64,000 nt of DNA from Gilichinskyi gelida (GTDB lineage Bacteria; Acidobacteriota; Thermoanaerobaculia; Gp7-AA8): positions 1 through 64,000 of the forward strand of contig JBBPII010000010.1 in the NCBI GenBank assembly GCA_038040385.1, read 5' to 3'. How positions within the stretch are numbered: position 1 is the first letter of the stretch; the number at the start of each line of letters is the position of its first letter. The notes below the pieces were generated by a model. That model had not been told where the DNA came from, did no database searches, and saw only the letters and a program-made list of their open reading frames with translations. Of the stretch, positions 54,597 to 62,418 are shown in pieces. A program made the translations under genes and the position numbers.

Positions 54597-56086
54597 AGCC
54601 GCCCTCGCAGCGCGTCGTCGCGCCCTGCCCATTTCCACGGCGAATCGGCGTCGTTCGGCAGCCGCACCTGCTGCGTCTCCTCGAACGCGGCGATGGCGGC
54701 GGCGATCAACGCGGCTTCGACGCCGACGTCGCCGCGATGCTCGACGCTGAACTCGCCGAGGAGGCGGTCGATGAAGCCGGTGTCGAAGTTCGCGGTGGCG
54801 AAGTCGTGCTGCTGCATGAGCAACGCGAAGAACGGGATGGTGGTCTGGATGCCCTCCACGCGGTACTCCATAAGCGCGCGGCGCGTCCGGGCGATGGCGT
54901 CCGGCCGCGTCGCGGCGTGGCAGATCAGCTTTGAGAGCATCGGGTCGTAGAACAACGGCACGGTGTAGCCGCTGTAGACGCCGTTGTCGTTGCGCACCCC
55001 CGGTCCCTCGGGGAGGTTGAGATAGCGAATCAACCCCGGCGACGGCGCGAAATTATTCGCCGGATCCTCGGCGTAGATGCGGCACTCGATGGCGTGGCCT
55101 CCCGGCTTGAGCTGCTTCTGCCGCACCGAGAGCTTCTCGCCGCGCGCCACGCGCAACTGCTCCTTCACCAGATCGACGCCCCACACCATCTCAGTGACCG
55201 GATGCTCGACCTGCAGGCGGGTGTTCATCTCCAGGAAATAGAACTGCTTGTCCGGGCCCATGAGGCACTCGATGGTGCCTGCCGAGTAGTAGTTGACCGC
55301 GGCGGCGGCGCGGACGGCCATGGCGCCGAGCTTCTCGCGCAGGTCGTCGTCGACCACCGGCGAGGGGCACTCTTCGATCACCTTCTGATGCCGGCGCTGC
55401 AGCGTGCATTCCCGCTCGCCGACGTGCACCAGGTTGCCGTGCTGGTCGCCGAGGACCTGGACCTCGATGTGGCGCGGCGAGGCGATGAACTTCTCGGCGT
55501 AGACGGCGGCGTCGCCGAAGAACGACTCCGCCTCGCTGGTCACGCGGTCGAACGACGGGCGGAGGTCCTCCTCCCGCTCGACGTAGCGCAGCCCCTTGCC
55601 GCCGCCGCCGGCGCTGGCTTTGATCATGATCGGAAAGCCGGTTTCGCGGGCGAAGGCGGCGATCTCGTCGAACGACTTCACCGGCTCGGTGAGGCCCGGC
55701 ACGACCGGCACGCCGGCGGCCTGCATCCGCTGGCGCGACTCGGTCTTGGAGCCCATGGCGTCGATCGACTCGGGCGACGGGCCGATGAACGTGATCCCCT
55801 CGGCCGCGCAGGCGCGGGCGAAGCCGGCGTTCTCGGCGAGGAAGCCGTAGCCGGGATGGATGGCATCGGCGCCGGTTTTTTTCGCCGCGTCGAGGATGCG
55901 GTCGATGCGCAGGTAGCTCTCGCGCGACGGCGCGGGGCCGATGGGCATGGCCTGGTCGGCGTAGAGGACGTGCAGGGCGGCACGGTCGGGCTCGGAGTAG
56001 ACGGCGACGGTGGGATATCCGAGCTCGCGGCAGGCGCGGATGACGCGCACCGCGATCTCGCCGCGGTTCGCAATGAGCACTTTCAT
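54593..56086 (-). CDS. accC: biotin carboxylase subunit of acyl-CoA carboxylase
   Basis: 497 residues. ANRGEIAVRVIRACRELG start, HPGYGFLAENAGFA, GGGGKGLRYV (ATP grasp), RHIEVQVLGD, RECTLQRRHQKVIEE, EMNTRLQVEHPVTE (catalytic Arg/Glu region) and HAIECRIYAEDP are all present. It carboxylates biotin with ATP and bicarbonate. The fused-style carrier encoded next suggests an acyl-CoA carboxylase rather than the fatty-acid-synthesis ACC. ATG 56086 is divergent from the 56125 gene with 38 bp between starts. Confidence 0.96.
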   Translation of the reverse strand: MKVLIANRGEIAVRVIRACRELGYPTVAVYSEPDRAALHVLYADQAMPIGPAPSRESYLRIDRILDAAKKTGADAIHPGYGFLAENAGFARACAAEGITFIGPSPESIDAMGSKTESRQRMQAAGVPVVPGLTEPVKSFDEIAAFARETGFPIMIKASAGGGGKGLRYVEREEDLRPSFDRVTSEAESFFGDAAVYAEKFIASPRHIEVQVLGDQHGNLVHVGERECTLQRRHQKVIEECPSPVVDDDLREKLGAMAVRAAAAVNYYSAGTIECLMGPDKQFYFLEMNTRLQVEHPVTEMVWGVDLVKEQLRVARGEKLSVRQKQLKPGGHAIECRIYAEDPANNFAPSPGLIRYLNLPEGPGVRNDNGVYSGYTVPLFYDPMLSKLICHAATRPDAIARTRRALMEYRVEGIQTTIPFFALLMQQHDFATANFDTGFIDRLLGEFSVEHRGDVGVEAALIAAAIAAFEETQQVRLPNDADSPWKWAGRDDALRGRL

Positions 56087-56124
56087 CGCGGCGCATTGTA
56101 GTCGCCGGTGTACCATTCCGCGCC

Positions 56125-56445
56125 ATGTCAGAAATGCCAGCCGGAGACAAGCGTCAGGACGTCCTTCGCGGTGTCGTTGACTCGCTCATCGCCGATCTGA
56201 AGAGCGGCAGCGGCGACAAGGACCGTCGCCGGCAGGTGGAAGAGTGGCTGCGCGGGCTGGCGGAGAAGTATCCGGAGTTCGGGATCGAGACCGGGTTGCG
56301 CGATTACTACCTCGCCGAGGCGCAGCGGCTGCGCGCCGATTTCGAGAAAACGGCGGATATCGCGGAGAAGTTGGGGTTGGGACGGTCGATCGAGGCGTTT
56401 CTGGATCGCGCTGCGGATTACGATCGGCGCATCGCAGAAAAGTGA
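56125..56445 (+). CDS. small helical protein of unknown function
   Basis: 106 residues, charged and predicted all-helical (VVDSLIADLKSG, QVEEWLRGLAEKYPEFGIETGLRDYYLAEAQRL, RAADYDRRIAEK). No known family recognised; no signal or membrane helix. It is divergent from accC with a 38-bp shared region. Coding bias matches the core genome. Confidence 0.65.
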   Translation: MSEMPAGDKRQDVLRGVVDSLIADLKSGSGDKDRRRQVEEWLRGLAEKYPEFGIETGLRDYYLAEAQRLRADFEKTADIAEKLGLGRSIEAFLDRAADYDRRIAEK

Positions 56446-56709
56446 GTGTATTGGCGACTGCGCGTTCAGCGACAGCACGCGATACGGCGACTGGAGGTTT
56501 CAGGCTCGGCCAATCGGCTCGTCACGATCCACCTAACGGCGCTCGATTCGACGTACACGACACCGCTGATTGAGTAGTTGCCGCCGCAGGGCGACTCTTC
56601 GAAGACGCCATCGAGTTCTGGTGCGAGCCCGCACACGCTGAAGTACCGGCTTTCGTCGACCGGCCCGTGGACAATCGGAGTCGAGACCTGCGGTGCTGGA
56701 ATTGCTGGG
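56446..56709. other. no clear gene
   Basis: 264 bp between the helical protein and the DUF5677-like stop. A minus-strand frame (56466-56801) gives a somewhat protein-like stretch with PAIPAPQVSTPIVHGP and GGNYSISGVVYV, but it has no start site with ribosome signal and overlaps the DUF5677-like gene. Possibly a fragment of a secreted protein. Confidence 0.4.
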
Positions 56710-57525
56710 CTAGTCCCCGAGAAGCTCTCTCCGCATTCCGTCAGCCTCTTCTTGACTGCTACACATGGCCGCAAGCTGAGCGAAGCGCAGTCTGTTTTCA
56801 ATCAGGTCGTCACGATCCTTGAGTTTCATTTCGGCGATCATGAAGCCCAACACCAGCACGTAGGATTTGATGGCCACCTCGTACGCCATACCACAGAGAA
56901 GCGGGAACATCTTTGCATCAAGGTTGAGTACACCTGCCGAGCCAGGATGGGAGTTCCAACTGAGTTGCTGATAATGGACTTCGTGCAACTCGTCGAATGG
57001 CGCCTTCAGCCGCAGAGCCCTGTCGCGGAGCCGTAACCCTGACCAGTGCAACGGGGTCTTTCCTGGCCACAGCCGTTTCGCGAGTGCCTCTATCTTATCG
57101 GCGTTCTCTGCGAGGAATCGCTCGTAGACTTGGACGTGCGGGACCGGCTTTGCGGAACCCCTTGAGTAGAACTCGACAATCCTCCGCGCCGAGCGGACCT
57201 TCTCGAGCCGTTCGTAGGCGTTGAAGGCTTCTGCTGCGTCGGGGATAACATCGATGAGGTGCAACTCCACGGCGAGTTCCAGAATTGAACGGGAGAGCAT
57301 AGCGATCGCCTGAAAATGATCGGCGCTGCTTAGAAGAATGAGCGTTCGGACGTTGCCCAACGTTCTCAAGTATGTCGACCCGATAGCAACTTCTCGCGGC
57401 GACAAGGCGTGAGAGGAATCGAGGTGCGGCCTCACGTATGCCCTGTCAAAACCCTCGAGATTTATGAGCGTTCCGTGCAGCCGACCTGGAATCTCAGCGG
57501 GATCCATGTTAGGAACCCTTAGCAT
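56710..57525 (-). CDS. DUF5677-like helical protein
   Basis: 271 residues from ATG 57525, preceded by GGGAGG at 4 nt. The pattern STYLRTLGNVRTLILLSSADHFQAIAMLSRSILELAVELHLID followed by AFNAYERLEKVRSARRIVE and the C-terminal SYVLVLGFMIAEM matches the DUF5677 family of cytoplasmic all-alpha proteins, possibly related to HEPN-type folds. Function unknown; such proteins often occur in accessory or defence regions. G+C is lower than in flanking core genes. The family call rests on pattern memory. Confidence 0.75.
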   Translation of the reverse strand: MLRVPNMDPAEIPGRLHGTLINLEGFDRAYVRPHLDSSHALSPREVAIGSTYLRTLGNVRTLILLSSADHFQAIAMLSRSILELAVELHLIDVIPDAAEAFNAYERLEKVRSARRIVEFYSRGSAKPVPHVQVYERFLAENADKIEALAKRLWPGKTPLHWSGLRLRDRALRLKAPFDELHEVHYQQLSWNSHPGSAGVLNLDAKMFPLLCGMAYEVAIKSYVLVLGFMIAEMKLKDRDDLIENRLRFAQLAAMCSSQEEADGMRRELLGD

Positions 57526-57952
57526 AACGCCTCCCTCTCCATGTGTTACGGAAGCGATGGTCAGTAAGCCACGCAGCCAGCCACGCGCGCCGTTGCCCCT
57601 GATCGATCCGATCATTCCCGTGCTCACGAACGAACTGCCGCGCGGTGACGCCCGGTGCCACGAAGTGAGGCTCGACGGCTTCCGCGGCACGTTCTACGAG
57701 GAACGTGGAGTCCGCGAGCTTCAGGTCGCGGGCCAGCGACCGATGACCAGGATGGCAGACCTGGGCCGCGCGTGTCGCCGACGAGCTCGCGGTTGGCACC
57801 GAGACTCCGACCGACTCCCTCCTGCCAAGCTTCTCCGCGCCGTCGGCGCCGATCACTTCGGCCGTGTCCTGGCATTCAGGAAGTCGCCGTGTGCGGCGAA
57901 GAGTGCGCGAAAGCGGCCTGCCTCGTGCTGGTCGACGAGTTGACGACGTCAT
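57509..57952 (-). CDS. doubtful ORF upstream of the DUF5677-like gene
   Basis: A 147-residue frame with GGAG 8 nt before its ATG that overlaps the DUF5677-like start by 17 bp. The C-terminal half (STFLVERAAEAVEPHFVAPGVTARQFV, then QRRAWLAAWLTDHRF) is protein-like; the N-terminal half is Arg/Ser/Thr-rich. A neighbouring frame shows RALFAAHGDFLNARTR, also protein-like. It could be a degraded gene. Low confidence. Confidence 0.3.
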   Translation of the reverse strand: MTSSTRRPARGRPLSRTLRRTRRLPECQDTAEVIGADGAEKLGRRESVGVSVPTASSSATRAAQVCHPGHRSLARDLKLADSTFLVERAAEAVEPHFVAPGVTARQFVREHGNDRIDQGQRRAWLAAWLTDHRFRNTWRGRRYAKGS

Positions 57953-58261
57953 CGCTACGTCTCCAGATGTTGCTGGTGGTTTTCTGTTGGAGACCGTGAC
58001 CGAGCCTGCTTGAGGCGTTTGTCGAAGTGACTGCCTTGATGGGGGAGGCGGTAACGGACGTGAAGTTCAATCGGCCCCTCGGTTGCGTCACTACGGCAAG
58101 ACGAGATTCATCCGATCCTCCAGATCGACGTTGAACACGAAAGCGCGATTGCGCGCCGATCGACCATCGAGTAGCGCGCCGCAGACCTCAGGATTGATCT
58201 ATACTCTGTCTTTCCTCAAAAAATCAGAAAACCCCCGACAAAGAGCCAGGGAGGATTAACT
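57953..58261. other. upstream region of the TPR-like gene, no gene seen
   Basis: About 300 bp. It holds a possible -10 (TATACT at 58201) without a matching -35, then an A/T-rich leader and the GGAGG of the next gene. No ORF or RNA is supported. Confidence 0.4.
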
Positions 58262-59311
58262 ATGTCAACTCGTGCCGCCAAGTGGCGACTTGCCGAGCGA
58301 GGGAAAGCCCTTTGGTGGCGAGTTGCGCTCTGGCTTGGGTTAGAGGCCCTATTGATGCACGTTACACCGCCGGCGTCGTTAGAGTCGATCGTCCCGCACG
58401 TCCTGCATCTCGCACAGTTTGCTTGGAAGGCCGGCGTTGCTTCGATTTTTATCGAGGAAGTTTTTCACGTAGCCGTGGCACCGTCGCTCAAGGACATCTT
58501 TCGCGAGGCCTTCCTGCCGGCTCTCGAGGAGTGCATGGGACAGTTCACGCGCTCGATGGCCGATGCGATCGCCAAAAAGGACTTCACTTTCAGAGCGATC
58601 AGCGATGAAACTCACACGGTTCCTGCGTCAGCAGCAAAGGCGATGGGTGATGACCCAGCGCTTTCTGAGGTTAAGTCACTTCTGGAAGCGAGTCGTGTAA
58701 CTGAAGCGATCACGCAAGCGAGAACACTAGCTGATGCCGACCCGAAGTACAGGAGCGCGCTCCTGGATGCGCTTGTCTTTTCCTCGCGGGAGGAGGATTG
58801 GATAGCGGCCGAAGAGTTGCTCAGCGAATGCGGGGAATCTCGCCATTACCGACGACTAGCGTTCCGCTACTGGGGTATCGGAAAAGTAGGGGAGGCAATC
58901 GCGCTGGCAAAAGATGGACTGGTGATGGCAGAGAAGAACCCGGACGATTGGCTTGGGCTTGCGAAGTTCCGAAACAGCCTTGCCTACTACTATGCCGAGG
59001 AAGACATTCATGAGAAGTCACGAGAAGCAACCAAACTGATCGACCTGGCGATGAAGGCGATCAAGGGGAAAGGCGATGCTCGTCTTGAGGCGTCGTTCTT
59101 GGCGACTCGGGGATTCGTCAGAATCGTATTTGGGAAGGATGAGGCCGAGGTGATGAAAGGCCTGCGGGAGTGCGAAAAGGGGAGGGATGGTGGAGCGCGC
59201 CGCGACTTGTACTTCCATCATGCGCAGCGCGCTCACCAGCGGCTTCAGGAGTTGAGCGCAGACACTACCAATCGTCCGGATCCGAAACGTGGCGGAAAAC
59301 GTGGGAAGTGA
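58262..59311 (+). CDS. TPR-like protein with N-terminal membrane region
   Basis: 349 residues, GGAGG 7 nt before the ATG. Two hydrophobic segments near the N-terminus (WWRVALWLGLEALLM and VLHLAQFAWKAGVASIFIEEV) may anchor it. The rest is helical repeats (EVKSLLEASRVTEAITQARTLADAD, YWGIGKVGEAIALAKDGLVMAEKN, RNSLAYYYAEE) typical of degenerate TPRs, ending in a basic tail (PKRGGKRGK). No enzymatic motif. Function unknown. Lower G+C and isolated position suggest horizontal acquisition. Confidence 0.8.
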   Translation: MSTRAAKWRLAERGKALWWRVALWLGLEALLMHVTPPASLESIVPHVLHLAQFAWKAGVASIFIEEVFHVAVAPSLKDIFREAFLPALEECMGQFTRSMADAIAKKDFTFRAISDETHTVPASAAKAMGDDPALSEVKSLLEASRVTEAITQARTLADADPKYRSALLDALVFSSREEDWIAAEELLSECGESRHYRRLAFRYWGIGKVGEAIALAKDGLVMAEKNPDDWLGLAKFRNSLAYYYAEEDIHEKSREATKLIDLAMKAIKGKGDARLEASFLATRGFVRIVFGKDEAEVMKGLRECEKGRDGGARRDLYFHHAQRAHQRLQELSADTTNRPDPKRGGKRGK

Positions 59312-60147
59312 CATTCATGGATTCGTTTCTCCTTTGCGAGTTAGACGACTGGGTTTCCTTTTCATGATGCTACAAATAACAAACATAGGGCGCGAGCCCG
59401 CGCCTTCCCTCGCACGAGGTTGTCGAACATGACTCAAGAGGTCGGTACGCCGACGTTGATGCCGCATCTGAAATGTGGGACAGAGCGCGGAATTTGATAC
59501 CCGTTCGAACGGAAAGTCAACTGCGCTTGCGGGTCCGTCTGCAGGACTAATCAAGAAGCGCTCCACGACAAGTAAGTTACTCGGCATGAACATGTTACAG
59601 CGTGATGCGGGCCACAAACTGTCGTAAAAAGACTGCATCTGTCTCCCTCGAAGAGGGCAGCAAAGATGTCGTTGCTGACGGGGATGTCGCATCAAAAGTG
59701 TACCACTCGAGCGTACGAACGAAGATCCACTCGTGTTGCGGCGCCCGGCGCTGCTGATCATCTTTGTCACGACATGTGCACCCAACTAGGAGTGTCGCCG
59801 CTCCATATTTCCCTACCTCACATTTGACGGACGCCATCGCCGTACTCTCGATCACGGCCCTTCGCATCGTCAGCGAACCCGTAACATCCAGAGTGTCCAC
59901 CGCGCGGCATGGGCACGCTCGATCAAATCTTCGAGGATGCGCACCAGGCGCAGCGTGAGGGCAAGAGCACGAAGTTGTGAACCACGCGCCGCCCGGCAGC
60001 GCCGCGGAAAGGAACATGGAGGTTGGCGTTACGCCCGTGCCGCTATGTGGGCGATCTCCAGCGGGGCGGCCCGGCGACGATGAACAGATGACACGAGCGC
60101 CGGATCGTCGTTGATGTACGCCTCACGGATGGCTGCGGACGTGGTGA
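59312..60147. other. sparse region next to tRNA-Leu, no convincing gene
   Basis: 836 bp with only short frames of poor composition (for example a minus-strand frame 59595-60017 with CEVGKYGAATLLVGCTC). A reverse GTAGGGAAAT motif lies at 59807-59816. No integrase, tRNA-end duplication or repeat array is visible. It may be decayed mobile DNA. Confidence 0.45.
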
Positions 60148-60232
<85 letters not shown>

Positions 60233-60248
60233 TGGCGATGCAAAGACC

Positions 60249-60545
60249 TTATTTCTTGACGGGAGCGGGTGCCGCCGGCGCGGCCTTCGCTCCGCTCATG
60301 ACCGATCCGCGAGGCCGGGCCTGCAGAATGGCGAGCGTCAGCGAGGTGGCGACGAAGGCCACGAAGAAATACTGGGTCAGCCTATGCAGAAGCGTCGTCG
60401 CGCCACGCGCGCCGAATGCAGTCTGCGATCCGCCACCGCCGAATGCGCCCGCCAGATCGGCGCCCTTCCCCTGCTGCACGAGGACGACGAGGATCAGGAA
60501 CAGGCTGACGAGGACGTGTATGACGACAAGAATAACGGTGAGCAT
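60249..60545 (-). CDS. secG: preprotein translocase subunit SecG
   Basis: 98 residues. First transmembrane helix VILVVIHVLVSLFLILVVLVQQGKGADLAGAFGGG contains the SecG signature QQGKG...GAFGGG, second helix YFFVAFVATSLTLAIL, then an Ala/Pro tail. It stabilises SecYE during export. Between tpiA and tRNA-Leu, a common order. Confidence 0.96.
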   Translation of the reverse strand: MLTVILVVIHVLVSLFLILVVLVQQGKGADLAGAFGGGGSQTAFGARGATTLLHRLTQYFFVAFVATSLTLAILQARPRGSVMSGAKAAPAAPAPVKK

Positions 60546-60611
60546 CAGTTCTCCGAAGCAGTGCCCGTAACGGGCGGAAGTTGCGAATTCTTCCCGGAAC
60601 CGGCGGCGATG

Positions 60612-61361
60612 TCAACCGCGCCGAAGTCCTTCATAAATCGCGAGAAAGCGGCCTGAATCGAGGCTCGCGCCGCCCACCAGATAACCGTCGATGTTGCCCC
60701 GCGTCGCCAGGTCGCCGATGTTCTCCGGCGTCACGCTGCCGCCATACAGCACCGGCGCGAAACCGGCGTACCGCTCCGGCCAGAAGCGCCCCAACGCGTC
60801 ACGGATGGCGCTGACCATGTCGGCCACCATCTCGCCGGTGGCGTTGCGCCCCGTGCCGATGGCCCACACCGGCTCGTAGGCGATGATGATCTCCCCCGCC
60901 GTCTCGAGCTGATCGATCGCCGCGGCCTTGATCTGATCGGACACATAGACCGTGGCCCGCCCGGCGTCGCGGACGCGCTGGTCTTCGCCGATGCAGAGCA
61001 CCGGCGTCAGTCCGGCCTCGATGGCCAGGGCGAGCTTGCGGGCGACGAGCGCGTCGGTCTCACCATAGATATTGCGGCGCTCCGAGTGGCCGACGATGAC
61101 GTACGACGCCCCCACGCCGCGGATCATCGCCGCGGAGACTTCCCCGGTGAACGCGCCCGACTTCTGATCGCCGCAGTTCTGCGCGCCGACCCCGACATTG
61201 CGCGGCGCGCCGGCCACGACATCCTTGATGTACACGTACGGCGGCGCCACCACCAACGCCGCGCCGCCAGGCGCTCCACTGATCGCGGCGAGGTACGCCT
61301 CGATCCCCTCGGGCGGCACGTTCATCTTCCAGTTGGCGATCAGGTAGCGGTTGATGGTCAC
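60612..61361 (-). CDS. tpiA: triosephosphate isomerase
   Basis: 249 residues. ANWKMN (Lys near residue 12), IVGHSERR (catalytic His), AYEPVWAIGTG (catalytic Glu) and LYGGSVTPEN are intact. It interconverts dihydroxyacetone phosphate and glyceraldehyde 3-phosphate. GTG 61361 is the start and overlaps the GGDEF gene's stop as GTGA. Confidence 0.97.
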   Translation of the reverse strand: MTINRYLIANWKMNVPPEGIEAYLAAISGAPGGAALVVAPPYVYIKDVVAGAPRNVGVGAQNCGDQKSGAFTGEVSAAMIRGVGASYVIVGHSERRNIYGETDALVARKLALAIEAGLTPVLCIGEDQRVRDAGRATVYVSDQIKAAAIDQLETAGEIIIAYEPVWAIGTGRNATGEMVADMVSAIRDALGRFWPERYAGFAPVLYGGSVTPENIGDLATRGNIDGYLVGGASLDSGRFLAIYEGLRRG

Positions 61362-62374
61362 TCTCCTACGGTACAGCGGTTTTTTCCGGATCGTTTCGCC
61401 TCGTAAAGCCGCTCGTCGGCGCGGCGGAGGAGATCGGCGGCGCTGTCGCCAAGCCGGTAATCGGCGCCGCCGATGGATACCGAGCAGCGGATGGTCTCCT
61501 CGTCGTCGCCGGCGATGGCGACCTCGCGCACGCGGTCGAGGATCCGGCCGGCGACGGCGCGCGCCCCTTCGATGTCGGTGTGAGGGAGGATGACCGCGAA
61601 CTCGTCGCCGCCGAATCGGGCGAAGACGTCGGGGGGGCGAAGGCTCTCGCGCACCGCGCCGCAGAGCTCCGACAGCACGACGTCGCCCACGGTATGGCCG
61701 TAGCGGTCGTTGATTTCCTTGAAATCGTCGACGTCGAACATCAGCAGCGACAGCGGCAGGTTGTAGACCCGCGCCCGCTCCACTTCCTGCGGCAGTTGCC
61801 GCCGTAGCCAGCGCTTGTTGCCGATGCCGGTCAGGTCGTCGGTGTCGGCGAGGTTGCGGATCTCCTCCCGCGCGGCGAGCTGGCCGAGGAGCATCGCCAC
61901 CTGCGCGGCGAAGATCTCCACGATCTGCTGCTCGGGGACGCTGAACGCCTCGCCGCCGCGGAAGAGGATCACCACGCCGGCGGTGCGCTTGGCGATCCTG
62001 AGCACGGCGCTCGCGGAGCTCTCCAACCCCTCTCCCGCTTGCGGGAGAGGGTGGCCGAAGGCCGGGTGAGGGGTTTTGACTACGATCTCCGTACTGGCGA
62101 ACGACGCCGGAATCGACTCGCTGAGCGTTTTGCGGATGCCGGCGATGAGCCGTTCGTTGACCAGCGCCTCGGCGCCGTCGCCGGTGACGACATACAGATC
62201 GAGGTGCTGTTCGAGCATCACCGCGGCCCCGACGTCGAACCGCACGCAGCAGTCGAGGGCCCGGAACGATGCGTTGAAAAGCTCGGCCACGCTCTCCGCG
62301 TGCGTCGCGGGCTCGGTCAAATCGCGGATCAGTGCGAGGAGATCAGCGATCTGCTGCGGGACATCATGCTTCAC
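61358..62374 (-). CDS. GAF-GGDEF diguanylate cyclase with in-frame repeat insertion
   Basis: 338 residues from GTG 62374 (an ATG at 62449 would overlap the divergent gene). N-terminal GAF-like domain (about 15-170) and C-terminal GGDEF domain with DDLTGIGNKRWL, FDVDDFKEINDRYGH and ARFGGDEFAVILP; the active-site GGDEF is intact. No RxxD inhibitory site is obvious. Residues about 100-117 come from an R4 repeat in a GAF loop (62025-62075). It makes c-di-GMP. The stop overlaps tpiA, an unusual coupling of signalling and glycolysis genes. Confidence 0.92.
   Translation of the reverse strand: MKHDVPQQIADLLALIRDLTEPATHAESVAELFNASFRALDCCVRFDVGAAVMLEQHLDLYVVTGDGAEALVNERLIAGIRKTLSESIPASFASTEIVVKTPHPAFGHPLPQAGEGLESSASAVLRIAKRTAGVVILFRGGEAFSVPEQQIVEIFAAQVAMLLGQLAAREEIRNLADTDDLTGIGNKRWLRRQLPQEVERARVYNLPLSLLMFDVDDFKEINDRYGHTVGDVVLSELCGAVRESLRPPDVFARFGGDEFAVILPHTDIEGARAVAGRILDRVREVAIAGDDEETIRCSVSIGGADYRLGDSAADLLRRADERLYEAKRSGKNRCTVGE
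62025..62075. repeat. R4 hairpin repeat inside the GAF-GGDEF gene
   Basis: 51 bp, exactly 17 codons: AACCCCTCTCCCGCTTGC and the facing GGGTGAGGGGTT, with a GGCCGAAGGCC palindrome. The encoded peptide includes HPAFGHPLPQAGEG. Frame intact. Confidence 0.92.
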
Positions 62375-62404
62375 GAATGGCCCGATTATACGGAAGGCGG
62401 ACAC

Positions 62405-62410
62405 TATAAT
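62405..62410 (+). promoter_or_regulatory. -10 element of the PIG-L/GT2 gene
   Basis: A perfect TATAAT lies 8 bp before the ATG at 62419, without a recognisable -35. Transcription would begin within 1-3 nt of the start codon, which suggests a leaderless mRNA; no ribosome site is present. Confidence 0.55.
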
Positions 62411-62418
62411 TCGGTGCG

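Noticed and set aside
56466..56801. Minus-strand frame with a beta-protein-like stretch
   Set aside because: No start signal, overlaps the DUF5677-like gene and no family recognised; at best a fragment, so noted only as a region.
59595..60017. Minus-strand 140-codon frame near tRNA-Leu
   Set aside because: Atypical composition, no ribosome site and no domain; kept as non-coding.
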